Part shown: positions 10,532-19,411 of the stretch, one piece after another
How positions within the stretch are numbered: position 1 is the first letter of the stretch
How the letters are laid out: the number at the start of each line of letters is the position of its first letter
DNA from: Comamonas suwonensis
Lineage (GTDB): Bacteria; Pseudomonadota; Gammaproteobacteria; Burkholderiales; Burkholderiaceae_C
Direction of reading: 5' to 3'
Assembly: GCF_012844455.2 (NCBI RefSeq)
Contig: NZ_JABBCQ020000009.1
Location: forward strand, 124,001-188,000
Length of the DNA: 64,000 nt
The notes under the pieces: model-generated
Told to the model about the DNA's origin: nothing
Databases searched by the model: none
The model's input: only the letters and a program-made list of their open reading frames with translations
Made by a program: the position numbers and the translations under genes

Positions 10532-11188
10532 ATGATGCTGAAAGCCACCCGTTTCCAGGACCTCGCCCCTCTTCGCCGCTCGCTGGCCGAAGCGGCTGCA
10601 CGCGAGGCCTTGCGCCAGCAACAACGGGCCGAGGCCGTGCGACGGGCGCTGGAAGAGCAAAACCTGTTTGAAAAAACGGTGGGGCCGGTCACGCCGCTGC
10701 GCAGCCCCACCACCCGGCGCTGGCAACCGAGCGAGCCACCGGCACCCGAGCCGCTGCAGTTTCTGCTTGACGAGCAAAGCGTGCTGCGCGAAGCCATGAG
10801 TGACGAATTCGATGTCAGCACCTTGCTGGATGTGGATGACCAGCTGAGCTTTCGCCGCCCTGGCATCGGGCTTGATGTGACGCGCAAGCTGCGCGGTGGC
10901 CACTGGAGCATTCAGCGCCAGCTGGACCTGCACGGCCTGCGCTCTGACGAAGCCCGCGAGGCACTGGGACAGTTCATTCGACTCTCGCACCGCACAGGCA
11001 TACGCTGCGTGCGTGTCGTACATGGTAAAGGGCTTGGATCACCGGGTCGCACGCCCGTGCTCAAGGGCAAGGTGCATAGCTGGCTGGTGCAAAAGAAGGA
11101 AGTACTGGCCTTTGTACAAGCTCGCCCGGCCGAGGGCGGCGCAGGTGCATTGCTCGTTCTGCTGCAGCCGGGAAAAAGACGAGTCTAG
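10532..11188 (+). CDS. Smr/MutS2-domain protein
   Basis: A 218-residue protein with a charged, alanine- and arginine-rich N-terminal region (likely coiled coil, residues 1-50), a linker, and a C-terminal Smr domain (about residues 125-205) with the diagnostic LDLHGLRSDEAREAL and RVVHGKGLGSPGRTPVLKGKV motifs. Stand-alone Smr proteins are nicking endonucleases, and E. coli SmrB cleaves mRNA at collided ribosomes. The ATG at 10532 is chosen because upstream in-frame sequence overlaps the receptor gene. Confidence 0.9.
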   Translation: MMLKATRFQDLAPLRRSLAEAAAREALRQQQRAEAVRRALEEQNLFEKTVGPVTPLRSPTTRRWQPSEPPAPEPLQFLLDEQSVLREAMSDEFDVSTLLDVDDQLSFRRPGIGLDVTRKLRGGHWSIQRQLDLHGLRSDEAREALGQFIRLSHRTGIRCVRVVHGKGLGSPGRTPVLKGKVHSWLVQKKEVLAFVQARPAEGGAGALLVLLQPGKRRV

Positions 11189-11299
11189 TGAATCCTAACC
11201 AGCTCTGACCACCTGAAGAGTGCTGTTTTCGAAAGCACTCCACGGCTCCCAAGGCGCAGCCCAAATAGGCGGCACTCTCTCTCTTTACCCTCCACATTC

Positions 11300-12298
11300 A
11301 TGTCGTCTCTTACATTGCATCCTTTCCGCCTGACCGCCTGCCTGCTGGCAATCTCCCTGTCTCTGGCTGCCTGCGGCGGCGGCGATGGAAGCAGCGCCAG
11401 TCTTGAAAACAGTAATAGCAACAGCAATGGCAGCAGCAATGCCGTAGGTAGCGGAGGCAGCAATGCCGGCTCGGGCTCCTCATCTGTGAACAATCCAGCA
11501 GAGATTGTTCCCGCTGCAAAAGAGGAGACGCCATCGGTCACTCCTACCCCGATGCAAGTACTGGTACCTGCTTATTTCAATCCAGCCCCTGGCTGGGATG
11601 TGATGACCAGTAGTGCAAAAGCCCACCCGGATGTGAAGATCACAGCCATCCTGAATCCACAAAACGGAAAATTTACCAATGTGAACGTCGCGCTCACCAA
11701 TGCCATAGCCTCCTTCAAATTGGCTGGCCGCAATGTTGTCGGATATGTCAGCACCAACTATGCAAAGCGTTCGCTTGCGGAAGTCAAAGCCAATATCGAT
11801 AACTACCTCCTGCATTACCCAGAGGTCAGTGGTTTCTTTCTCGATGAAATGGAAGCCAAAGGCAAGCAACTGGATTTTTACAGTGATGTTGCCAACTACA
11901 TCAGAGACAAAGGCCTCAATCTTCAGATCATCGGCAATCCGGGCACTCTTCCTGTCGAAGCCTATACATCGGTCAGTGATACGCTGGTGACCTTTGAGGG
12001 CAAAGAGGTTGATTACCGGAGTTTCAACCCTGCCACCTTGCACAACTGGGTCTATGACAAGCCCAACACGATACAGGCCGCGCTAGTGCACAACGCCGAT
12101 AACTGCAAACTGATGCAGCAGGCACTGACCATGGCAGCATTGCCGCGTACCCACACCAGCCTGATCTATGTGACGGAGCTTGAATTCGATTACAGCACCG
12201 GGATTGGCAACCCTTGGAAAAGCCTGCCCAAGTACTGGACCCAGTTGCTGGACAGCGTGGATGCCATCAACAAGCAGCAGCCGCTTCCTGCCTGTTAA
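11300..12298 (+). CDS. Spherulation-specific family 4 (spherulin-4-like) lipoprotein
   Basis: A 332-residue surface or periplasmic lipoprotein. The signal peptide ends LSLAAC (lipobox cysteine at residue 25) and is followed by a low-complexity Ser/Asn/Gly linker (about 30-65). A TIM-barrel-like spherulin-4 domain begins MQVLVPAYFNPAPGWD (about residue 85) and includes VVGYVSTNYAKRSLAEVKANI and VSGFFLDEME, whose acidic residues correspond to the catalytic region of GH135-type enzymes. Fungal Sph3 in this superfamily cleaves galactosaminogalactan; here the substrate is unknown. The gene appears monocistronic. Confidence 0.85.
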   Translation: MSSLTLHPFRLTACLLAISLSLAACGGGDGSSASLENSNSNSNGSSNAVGSGGSNAGSGSSSVNNPAEIVPAAKEETPSVTPTPMQVLVPAYFNPAPGWDVMTSSAKAHPDVKITAILNPQNGKFTNVNVALTNAIASFKLAGRNVVGYVSTNYAKRSLAEVKANIDNYLLHYPEVSGFFLDEMEAKGKQLDFYSDVANYIRDKGLNLQIIGNPGTLPVEAYTSVSDTLVTFEGKEVDYRSFNPATLHNWVYDKPNTIQAALVHNADNCKLMQQALTMAALPRTHTSLIYVTELEFDYSTGIGNPWKSLPKYWTQLLDSVDAINKQQPLPAC

Positions 12299-12329
12299 GC
12301 AGCCCTTTTAAGCAGGCACGCAAGCCAGG

Positions 12330-13358
12330 TCAACGCCCCTGCGGCAATGTATTGAAAGGCAAAGGCAGGGGCCGCATATCGCGCCCATAGATGCGGCGTA
12401 TGCGCTCAGGCACTGTGGGGTGTGACTCCAGCCAGTCTTCAAGGCGGCTGGCGTGCGGAGTTTCCGCCAGCAGCATATGTTGCACGAGGCGATGGTCCAG
12501 CCCCGCATGGCTACGCGCATCGGCCTGCCAGCTGCCGTATTGCTGCTGCGCCAGTGCACGCTGGGTCAGCACCTTGCGCAGCACACCGCCCAAGCCGTCT
12601 TTGCTGCGCGTCCATTGCACTGCGCGGGCATCAGCCAGATATTCACGCTGGCGCGACACCGCCGCCTTGAGCAACTGGCCACACAGCCAGCCCACAAAGC
12701 CAGCGGCCTGAATAAAAGCACCAAACCACTGCGTAAAAATGCTGTCGCGTTCACGCAGGCTCTGGCCAAAGTTGTGAATCAGCTCCAACCCATAAACCAT
12801 GCTGGCCAGCTGCATGTTCAGCCGCGTATCGCCTTCACGCAGATGGGACAGCTCATGCGCCACCAGACCCTGCATTTCTTCACGATTGAGCTGCTCCAGC
12901 GCGCCTTGTGTGACGGCGATGATGGCATCCTCCGCATCCCAGCCTGCCGCAAAAGCATTGATGGCGTCGGTACGCGGCAGCACCGTGACCTGCGGCGCAG
13001 GCCAGTGCGCAGCAATGCACATTTCATCGACGATATTGCACAGTTGCTGCTCGGCCAGCGATCCGCCGGGTCGGGCTTCTCGCGCCCCCACACGCACGGC
13101 CAGCTTGCGCCCGCCGTAGCGTAGCTGATCAAGCTCAATCCAGCTGCCGCCCAGCACCAGCAGCAAGGTCACGCCGATATTCACGGCGGCAAATCCCGCG
13201 GGGTAATCCCAGCCACCAAAAAGCATAGCGCCCAGCCACCAGGCCAGCATCAGCCCCAGGTGCACCGACGCTACGACGGCCAGCACACACAGCCCAAACA
13301 CCAGCAGCAACCAGCGCGTGCTGCGCCGGGCCTCGCGCTGTCTCTCCCAGAAACGCAT
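12330..13358 (-). CDS. M48-family zinc metalloprotease (HtpX-like)
   Basis: A 342-residue membrane protease. Two transmembrane segments (about 15-45 and 54-75) precede the peptidase domain, which carries HELSH (168-172) and a downstream glutamate in REYLADARAVQ as third zinc ligand. Proteins of this type do membrane quality control. It starts 4 bp downstream of the lemA stop, so the two form an operon; an M48-LemA pairing recurs in proteobacteria. Confidence 0.93.
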   Translation of the reverse strand: MRFWERQREARRSTRWLLLVFGLCVLAVVASVHLGLMLAWWLGAMLFGGWDYPAGFAAVNIGVTLLLVLGGSWIELDQLRYGGRKLAVRVGAREARPGGSLAEQQLCNIVDEMCIAAHWPAPQVTVLPRTDAINAFAAGWDAEDAIIAVTQGALEQLNREEMQGLVAHELSHLREGDTRLNMQLASMVYGLELIHNFGQSLRERDSIFTQWFGAFIQAAGFVGWLCGQLLKAAVSRQREYLADARAVQWTRSKDGLGGVLRKVLTQRALAQQQYGSWQADARSHAGLDHRLVQHMLLAETPHASRLEDWLESHPTVPERIRRIYGRDMRPLPLPFNTLPQGR

Positions 13359-13361
13359 GGT

Positions 13362-13949
13362 TTAGAACTTGACTTGAGGGATTGCACGCTCTTGCTCGTT
13401 CTGTGTGGATTGCAGCATTTCCATATGTGCAAAACCCGCCAGACGCGCCACGATCAGATCAGGGAACTGACTGGCTTCGTTGTTGAAATCCAGCACCTGA
13501 TCGTTATAGGCCTGCCGTGCAAAGCCAATGCGATTTTCGGTGCTGGTGATCTCTTCGCTGAGCTGCTGCATGCGTGCATCCGCCTTGAGTGTGGGATAGG
13601 CCTCGGCCAGCGCCATCAGTCGCCCCATCTGGCCAACCAGCGCTTGCTCGGCCACCATCAACGCGCCCATGGCCTGTGCCTGCCCGGGTGACTGACGCGC
13701 CTCGTCTGCCGCACTGACAGCAGTGCTGCGTGCGCGAATCACCGCCTCCAGCGTCTGCGCCTCGTGCTGCATATAGCCGCGCGCCACTTCCACCAGATTG
13801 GGGATCAGATCATGGCGACGTTTGAGCTGCACATCAATCTGCGCAAAGGCGTTTTCCACCTGATTTTTGTACGTGCGCAGACGGTTATAGATGGCCACCG
13901 CCCAGATAACGATCACCACCACTACAGCCAAGGCGATATAAGCCGTCAT
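13362..13949 (-). CDS. lemA: LemA-family protein
   Basis: A 195-residue inner-membrane protein with one N-terminal transmembrane helix (YIALAVVVVIVIWAVAIYN), then the LemA helical domain with the signature VENAFAQIDVQLKRRHDLIPNLVE split here as VENAFAQID and QLKRRHDLIPNLV. The domain is periplasmic or cytoplasmic depending on topology. The start at 13949 is preferred over 13982 because a purine-rich GGGAGAAGAGGG sits just upstream of the ATG. It is co-transcribed with the downstream M48 protease. Its molecular function is unknown. Confidence 0.94.
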   Translation of the reverse strand: MTAYIALAVVVVIVIWAVAIYNRLRTYKNQVENAFAQIDVQLKRRHDLIPNLVEVARGYMQHEAQTLEAVIRARSTAVSAADEARQSPGQAQAMGALMVAEQALVGQMGRLMALAEAYPTLKADARMQQLSEEITSTENRIGFARQAYNDQVLDFNNEASQFPDLIVARLAGFAHMEMLQSTQNEQERAIPQVKF

Positions 13950-13993
13950 ACCCTCTTCTCCCTGAATAATTTGTCGCATCATAGCCAGACATC

Positions 13994-14028
13994 AAAAAAG
14001 CCGCCGTGGTCATTGCTTCCACGGCGGC
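13994..14028 (-). terminator. Intrinsic terminator after the cpdB-type gene
   Basis: Ten-base perfect stem GCCGCCGTGG/CCACGGCGGC with a 9-nt loop. On the minus strand it is followed by six T. It lies just downstream of the nucleotidase stop and upstream of lemA. Confidence 0.8.
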
Positions 14029-14046
14029 CTGGATTAAGTCCGAAAT

Positions 14047-16134
14047 TTATTTGGACAGGTCGAGCTGGTACTTGCTCGTGTCCTTACCTGATCCATCATC
14101 GGCCATCAGCACCGTCACTCCGCTCAGACCGGCTGCCTGGGCCACGCTCAGCGCTCCGATACCCGAGCTGAACACCACCGGCCCAGCCGTCGTCACCTTG
14201 GTAAAGCGCCAGCTCTTGGCCGTGCCGTTGATCGCTCTGGTGATCTGCGGATTCTTGCGTACATACTCAATCACCACATCGCGGTTCGCATCAGGCGAAG
14301 CCCAGATAGTAGATGAACCGTCGAGTTTGGGAATAAAGCTGGCACCGCTGGTCGCACGGTAGTTGTTGGTGGCGATCACAAACTCCTTTGCCATATCGAT
14401 GGGTTTTCCCAGATAGTTCAGGTTCTTGATGCGACTGCCCACGGGCTGGGTGACGTCGATCTCGTACTGCATGTCCGCCGTGGTGAACATGTCGAAGTTG
14501 TAGCCCGGAAAGCTGCTGATCAGCGGCTGCTCGGACGTCTTGTTCACATCAATCTGGTTGAAGCGCTTGGCCGCAGCCTCCAGCCAGCTCTTTATGTCTG
14601 CACCATTGACCTTTACCGCATACACGGTGTTGGGATAGAGATACAGATCGGCAGCGTTGTAAATAGCCAGTGGGCCAGCGGCCACATCGGTGAAATCCTT
14701 ACCGCCCTGAAAGCCCGATTTAAACGGCGCGCTCACCGACAGCACGGGCAGGCTGGCGTATTGCGGCAGATTGGCTTTGATGTAGTTGGCCACATAGGCC
14801 TGCTGCGCCTGGTTAACGATCTGTATCGCTCCCGGGTCGCCCACATCGGCAAACAGCGTGCTCATGCGAAAGTCCGTGCTGCCGATGGGCGTCTTCACAT
14901 AACTGATGGCCGCCTGGTGCTGGGTTTCAACCAGCGGTGCAATCGCGGGGTCCGCATCGACAAACACCGCGCTACCTGCCGCATCCTTGTTCTGGATATT
15001 GCGCAGCTCGCTCTTGCTGCCGGTCTTTGCCACGCTCCATTTCTTGCCATCCCACTGCAGCGGCAACTGGATCACGCCCAGCGCCTTACCCCAGGAATTA
15101 GCCATGACAGCAGGCACGCCGTTGATGGTGCCGGCCTGGTTGTCCACGCCGGTCTGACTGTAGACGGGTTTGGCCGACAGATCGGGGAAGACGCTGTGCT
15201 GGTGGCCCATGACCATGGCATCAATACCCGCCACCTTGGACAGATAGAGGCCCGGGTTTTCCATGGAGGCTGAATAGGCCAAGCCATCCAGCCCGCCATG
15301 CAGCAGGGCCACCACGACATCTGCCCCCTTGGCACGCAACTCGGGCACATATTTGCTGGCCGCTTCCACCGCGCCCTCGGTGTAGACCTTGCCTTCCAGA
15401 TAGCGCTTGTCCCAATTCATGATGCCCGGCGTGGTGAAACCAATCACGCCAATCTTGATGGGCAGCTTGACTTCCTTGCCGTCGCTGCCCTTGGCCACCA
15501 TGGTGCGCTCCAGCACGGCATAGGGCTGAACCAGCGGCTTTTTGGTCTTGCTGCTGTAGACATTGGCCAGCACCGCCGGATAGCCATTACCCACGCATTT
15601 CTGGCTGGCGTTCACGCCTTCCACATCCAGACCGCCACCCAGCACATGATTCAGAAAAGGCAGGCCGTAGTTGAATTCGTGATTGCCCAGTGTGCCCGCA
15701 TCAAAGCTCAACGCGCTCATGGCCTTGTACATGGACAGCTGCTGTGTGCAGGCGATGGGCTTGATCTCCGCCTCGTAGTCAGCCAAGGCCGTGCCCTGAA
15801 TGGTGTCGCCGTTGTCCACCAGCAGCGTATTAGCGAACTCCTTGCGGGCCTGACGAATCAACGTAGCTGTGCGTTCAAAGCCATAGCTCTTGTCTTCGGC
15901 CAGCTTGAAATAGTCATAGCTGCGCACATTGAAATGCAGATCCGTGGTCTCCAGCACGGCCAGTGTGGCGGTGGCGGACTGGGATGCGACAGGCGGGCTG
16001 TTGTCGTCGCTGCCGCCACAGGCAGCCAGCAATGCGGCACAGCCCACGGCGGTCAGCACATGGCGGCGATGTCTCAAGGTCGAAAAGAAACCGTCTGCGC
16101 ACAGCTTTGCGCCAGACAAATCGAAGTCCTGCAT
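14047..16134 (-). CDS. cpdB: 2',3'-cyclic-nucleotide 2'-phosphodiesterase / 3'-nucleotidase (CpdB type), lipoprotein
   Basis: A 695-residue exported enzyme that hydrolyses 2',3'-cyclic nucleotides and 3'-nucleotides to scavenge phosphate and nucleosides. The N-terminal calcineurin-like metallophosphatase domain has TTDLHFN, DNGDTIQGT, GNHEFNYG and ALLHGG metal-binding motifs. The C-terminal 5'-nucleotidase substrate domain has IYNAADLYLYPNT and ATNNYRATSGASFIPKL. The signal region ends LLAAC followed by GGSDDN, a lipobox, so it is probably membrane-anchored, unlike the soluble E. coli enzyme. It is monocistronic with its own terminator. Confidence 0.93.
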   Translation of the reverse strand: MQDFDLSGAKLCADGFFSTLRHRRHVLTAVGCAALLAACGGSDDNSPPVASQSATATLAVLETTDLHFNVRSYDYFKLAEDKSYGFERTATLIRQARKEFANTLLVDNGDTIQGTALADYEAEIKPIACTQQLSMYKAMSALSFDAGTLGNHEFNYGLPFLNHVLGGGLDVEGVNASQKCVGNGYPAVLANVYSSKTKKPLVQPYAVLERTMVAKGSDGKEVKLPIKIGVIGFTTPGIMNWDKRYLEGKVYTEGAVEAASKYVPELRAKGADVVVALLHGGLDGLAYSASMENPGLYLSKVAGIDAMVMGHQHSVFPDLSAKPVYSQTGVDNQAGTINGVPAVMANSWGKALGVIQLPLQWDGKKWSVAKTGSKSELRNIQNKDAAGSAVFVDADPAIAPLVETQHQAAISYVKTPIGSTDFRMSTLFADVGDPGAIQIVNQAQQAYVANYIKANLPQYASLPVLSVSAPFKSGFQGGKDFTDVAAGPLAIYNAADLYLYPNTVYAVKVNGADIKSWLEAAAKRFNQIDVNKTSEQPLISSFPGYNFDMFTTADMQYEIDVTQPVGSRIKNLNYLGKPIDMAKEFVIATNNYRATSGASFIPKLDGSSTIWASPDANRDVVIEYVRKNPQITRAINGTAKSWRFTKVTTAGPVVFSSGIGALSVAQAAGLSGVTVLMADDGSGKDTSKYQLDLSK

Positions 16135-16228
16135 GGTTGACCCTGCTTGTTGAAGTGCAAGCAGTGTCGGCAGGGCTTCTTACAGCGTCATGAAGAATAT
16201 TTGACGCTTTGACATCGTCGCCAAGGAC

Positions 16229-16633
16229 TCAGACGCCGCGGTTGCGCATCCAGTCGGCGGTATTCATGAAGCTGGCTTTAAGGCGGGTGCGCAGGGCTTC
16301 GGGCACACCGGTCTCGCCCATGGCCTGATCCATGCAGGCCACCCACTGGTCGCGCTCCTGAATACCGATGGAAAACGGCATATGGCGCATGCGCAGTCGC
16401 GGGTGACCAAAACGCTCCTGGTAGTAGTCGGGGCCGCCCAGCCAGCCGCAGAGAAACCAGAACAGTTTTTGGCGTGCATCGTCCAGCGTGCTGCCATGCG
16501 CCGCGCGCAGTTCCTTGTAGCCCGGCTCCAGATCCATCAGGTCATAAAAACGGGCGGCCAGTTGCTGGACTTTTTCTTCTCCACCTATCCATTCATAGGG
16601 CGTATCAAACGGTGGCTTTTCTTCAATCTGCAT
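16229..16633 (-). CDS. Group II truncated haemoglobin
   Basis: A 134-residue 2-over-2 globin. It starts PPFDTPYEWIGGEEKVQQLAARFYDLM and includes FWFLCGWLGGPDYYQERFGHPRLRMRHMPF, where the group II features FGHPRLRMRH (proximal histidine region) and the distal WG-type residues can be seen. Such proteins bind O2 and are linked to NO or oxidative stress defence. It is separated from its neighbours and shows no operon partner. Confidence 0.93.
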   Translation of the reverse strand: MQIEEKPPFDTPYEWIGGEEKVQQLAARFYDLMDLEPGYKELRAAHGSTLDDARQKLFWFLCGWLGGPDYYQERFGHPRLRMRHMPFSIGIQERDQWVACMDQAMGETGVPEALRTRLKASFMNTADWMRNRGV

Positions 16634-16694
16634 GGTGTGCGTCGGTTGCGGCGTAATGACTCAATTGTCCTTGGCTCGGCTTCACCTGCGCTGA

Positions 16695-16765
16695 TACAAG
16701 GCAATTCATCGATCCAAAAGGCTTCAAGCCCAATAAACACAGGCGCAAGCAGCTATCAATTTTGA
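16695..16765. repeat. Copy of the short dispersed repeat
   Basis: AAAAGGCTTCAAGCCCAATA followed by CAGGCGCAAGCAGCTATCAA and TTTTGAG. It matches the GGCTnnAGC...GCGCAAGCAGCTATCAAAA element found at about ten other places in the window. It lies between the FtsX-like permease and the globin gene. Confidence 0.6.
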
Positions 16766-16771
16766 GAAAAC

Positions 16772-19309
16772 TCATTCTTGCGCCTGCCGCAGCGTCTGCA
16801 TTACCGGGCGGTTCACCACCTCGCGCAGTGCCCACCAGCCGGCCACCCATGCCAGCACCGCTCCGGCCACAGCGCCCACCAACGGAGCCCACCACAGCAC
16901 GCTCCATTCAAAGTCAAACACCCAGCGAGCCAGGGCCCAGCCCACAGCCAGTGCCACGCAGCTGGCCAGAAAACCGGCCATCAGCCCTACGCCCGCCAGC
17001 TCTGCACTTTGCACCTGCTGCAGCAGCCCGGACCTTGCGCCTACGGCGCGCATGATGGCGTATTCACGCGCCCGCTCCTCGCGCGTGCCAGTGACAGATG
17101 CAAACAGCACCACCAGCCCGGCCACCAAGGTGAAGCCAAACAAAAACTCCACCGCGCGAATGACCTGATCCATCACCTTCTGCACCTGGGCCAGCGTGCT
17201 GCTCAGGTCCACATTGGTGATGTTGGGAAACTGATTGACCAGCGCATTGTCAAAGCCCTGCACCGCAGGCGCACGGTAGGCGGCCAGATAGGTGACGGCC
17301 ACGTTGTCCAGATGCTGCACCGGGTAGATGACAAAGAAGTTGGCGCGCATAGAACTCCAGTCCACCTTGCGCAAACTGGTAATGCGGGCCTCGTTTTCTT
17401 CGCCGCCGACATCAAAGCGCAACGTATCGCCCAGCTTCAGGCCCAGCGTCTTGGCAATACCTTCTTCCATGCTGATGGCACCCTGCTCGCCCGCAGTCCA
17501 GCGGCCGCCCGTAATCTGGTTGTGCTCGGGCATGGCTTCAGCGGTGGAGATGTTGAACTCTCTGTCCACCATCCGTTTGGCGCGGTCTTCGGCGTAGTCA
17601 TCGGGGCGCACTTCCTTGCCGTTGATGGCAATCAGGCGACCGCGAATCATGGGGTACCAGTCATAGCTTTGCACGCCCGCTTTTTTGAGCGCGGCCTGAA
17701 AGTCCTGGGCCTGATCGGGCTGCACATTGATGACAAAACGATCGGGCGCATTGGCCGGTGTGGCCTTGCGCCAGCTGGCAATCAAATCGGTGCGCAGCAA
17801 CACCAGCAGCACCAGCGCCAGCAGGCCCACGGCCAGCGAGCTGACCTGCACCACGGCATATACCGGCTTGGCAGAGATCTGGCGCGTAGCCATCACCAGC
17901 CAGCGCGGTGCCGTGGCTTCATTGACCACGCGGCGCAATAGCTTGACCGCAAGCCAGGCCAGACCCGCAAACAGCAGCGCGGCAGCCGCAAAGCCGCCCA
18001 CCGCGATCAGCCCCAGCTTGATGTCGCGACTGGCCGCCAGCAACAAAGCCGCAAAGCCTGCCACACCGACAGCCAGCACCAGCCATGAGGCAGGCTTGAG
18101 CGCCCCCAGATCACGCCGCATTACGCGCAGCGGCGGCACCTGTGCCAGTTGCAGCACGGGCGGCAAACCAAAGGCCAGCAGCAAGGTCAGCCCCATGCCC
18201 ATGCCCAGCAGGGCCGGCCAGATACTGGCGGCAGGCAAGGACGCATCCACCAGCCCGGCGAGCAGCCAGACAAAGACATGGTGCACGCCCCAGCCCAGCA
18301 ACACGCCAGCAGTACTGGCGGCCAGGCCGATACAGACAAACTCCACCACATAGGCCAGCGCAATGCGGCGCTGGCTTTGGCCCAGCACACGCAGCATGGC
18401 TGATGCATCAAGATGACTGTTGGCAAACGCGCGCGCAGCCAGCGCCACGGCCACGGCCGACAGCAAAGCAGACAGCAGTGCCACCAGACTCAGAAATTTT
18501 TCGGCACGGTCCAGCGTCTGCCGCATCTCGGGGCGGCCACTTTCCAGCGACTCAATACGCACGCCATGTTCAGTCTTGGCCTGCTCCTGCGCCCAGCTCA
18601 GATAGCGCTGCGCGGCTTGCTCGCCGCTGCGCCCCGCATCGCCGGCTCCAGCTACTGCCAGGCGATAGGTAATGCGGCTGGCAGGCTGCACCAGTCTCGT
18701 CGCGGGCAGATCAGCGCTATTGATCATGACGCGCGGCGCAAAGCTCATAAAGCCTGCGCCGCGGTCTGGCTCAACCACGATGATGTGAGAAATGTGAAAG
18801 CGCGAATCACCCAGCAGCAGCGCATCGCCAAGCTTCAAACCCAGCGCCTCCAGCAGTGGCGCATCGACCCAGACGTTGCCGCTCTCAGGAATTGCCTTCA
18901 CCTCCTGCACAGGCTGACCAGCACCCTGACTGAGTTGAATCACACCACGCAGCGGATAGCCGGGCTCCACACTTTTCAGCGCCACCAGGCGGCTGGCACC
19001 ACCCTGCGCCTGATCGGCGCGCGCCATGGTGGGAAAGCTGGCCGTAGTCACCGTCTGCAAACCCTGCTGCTCAGCCTGCTGCACAAATGCAGGCGGCGTG
19101 GGGTTGTCGCTGACCACCACCACATCGCCGCCCAGCAACTGGCGTGCATCGCGCTGCAAGCCGGCCTGCAGACGATCTGCAAAGAAACCCACCGAAGTCA
19201 ATGCCGCCACAGCCAGCAGCACGGCCACAATAATCAGGCGCAGCTCTCCCGCGCGCAGATCACGCCAGAGGTTGCGCAGTCCCAGAATCCAGACAGATGA
19301 TGCTTGCAT
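16772..19309 (-). CDS. FtsX-like ABC transporter permease (YbbP type)
   Basis: An 845-residue integral membrane protein with two MacB-PCD/FtsX repeats: an N-terminal transmembrane helix (GELRLIIVAVLLAVAALTSVGFF), a large periplasmic domain, several central helices (about 260-460) including a second module, another periplasmic domain and a C-terminal helix set (about 700-845, LFGFTLVAGLVVLFASVTGTREERAREYAIMRAVGA). This is the YbbP/YfiX arrangement, normally paired with a YbbA-type ATPase that extracts lipids or proteins. No ATPase gene is adjacent here. The start at 19309 avoids an unusual upstream extension. Confidence 0.9.
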   Translation of the reverse strand: MQASSVWILGLRNLWRDLRAGELRLIIVAVLLAVAALTSVGFFADRLQAGLQRDARQLLGGDVVVVSDNPTPPAFVQQAEQQGLQTVTTASFPTMARADQAQGGASRLVALKSVEPGYPLRGVIQLSQGAGQPVQEVKAIPESGNVWVDAPLLEALGLKLGDALLLGDSRFHISHIIVVEPDRGAGFMSFAPRVMINSADLPATRLVQPASRITYRLAVAGAGDAGRSGEQAAQRYLSWAQEQAKTEHGVRIESLESGRPEMRQTLDRAEKFLSLVALLSALLSAVAVALAARAFANSHLDASAMLRVLGQSQRRIALAYVVEFVCIGLAASTAGVLLGWGVHHVFVWLLAGLVDASLPAASIWPALLGMGMGLTLLLAFGLPPVLQLAQVPPLRVMRRDLGALKPASWLVLAVGVAGFAALLLAASRDIKLGLIAVGGFAAAALLFAGLAWLAVKLLRRVVNEATAPRWLVMATRQISAKPVYAVVQVSSLAVGLLALVLLVLLRTDLIASWRKATPANAPDRFVINVQPDQAQDFQAALKKAGVQSYDWYPMIRGRLIAINGKEVRPDDYAEDRAKRMVDREFNISTAEAMPEHNQITGGRWTAGEQGAISMEEGIAKTLGLKLGDTLRFDVGGEENEARITSLRKVDWSSMRANFFVIYPVQHLDNVAVTYLAAYRAPAVQGFDNALVNQFPNITNVDLSSTLAQVQKVMDQVIRAVEFLFGFTLVAGLVVLFASVTGTREERAREYAIMRAVGARSGLLQQVQSAELAGVGLMAGFLASCVALAVGWALARWVFDFEWSVLWWAPLVGAVAGAVLAWVAGWWALREVVNRPVMQTLRQAQE

Positions 19310-19411
19310 GACCTGCACGATAGCGCAGCGGCCTGTGGCCATGCGAAAACGGCAGGGCAATCCCCTGATTGTCCGGACCGATAATCGGGGCAATCAGACG
19401 GAGACCAGAAC

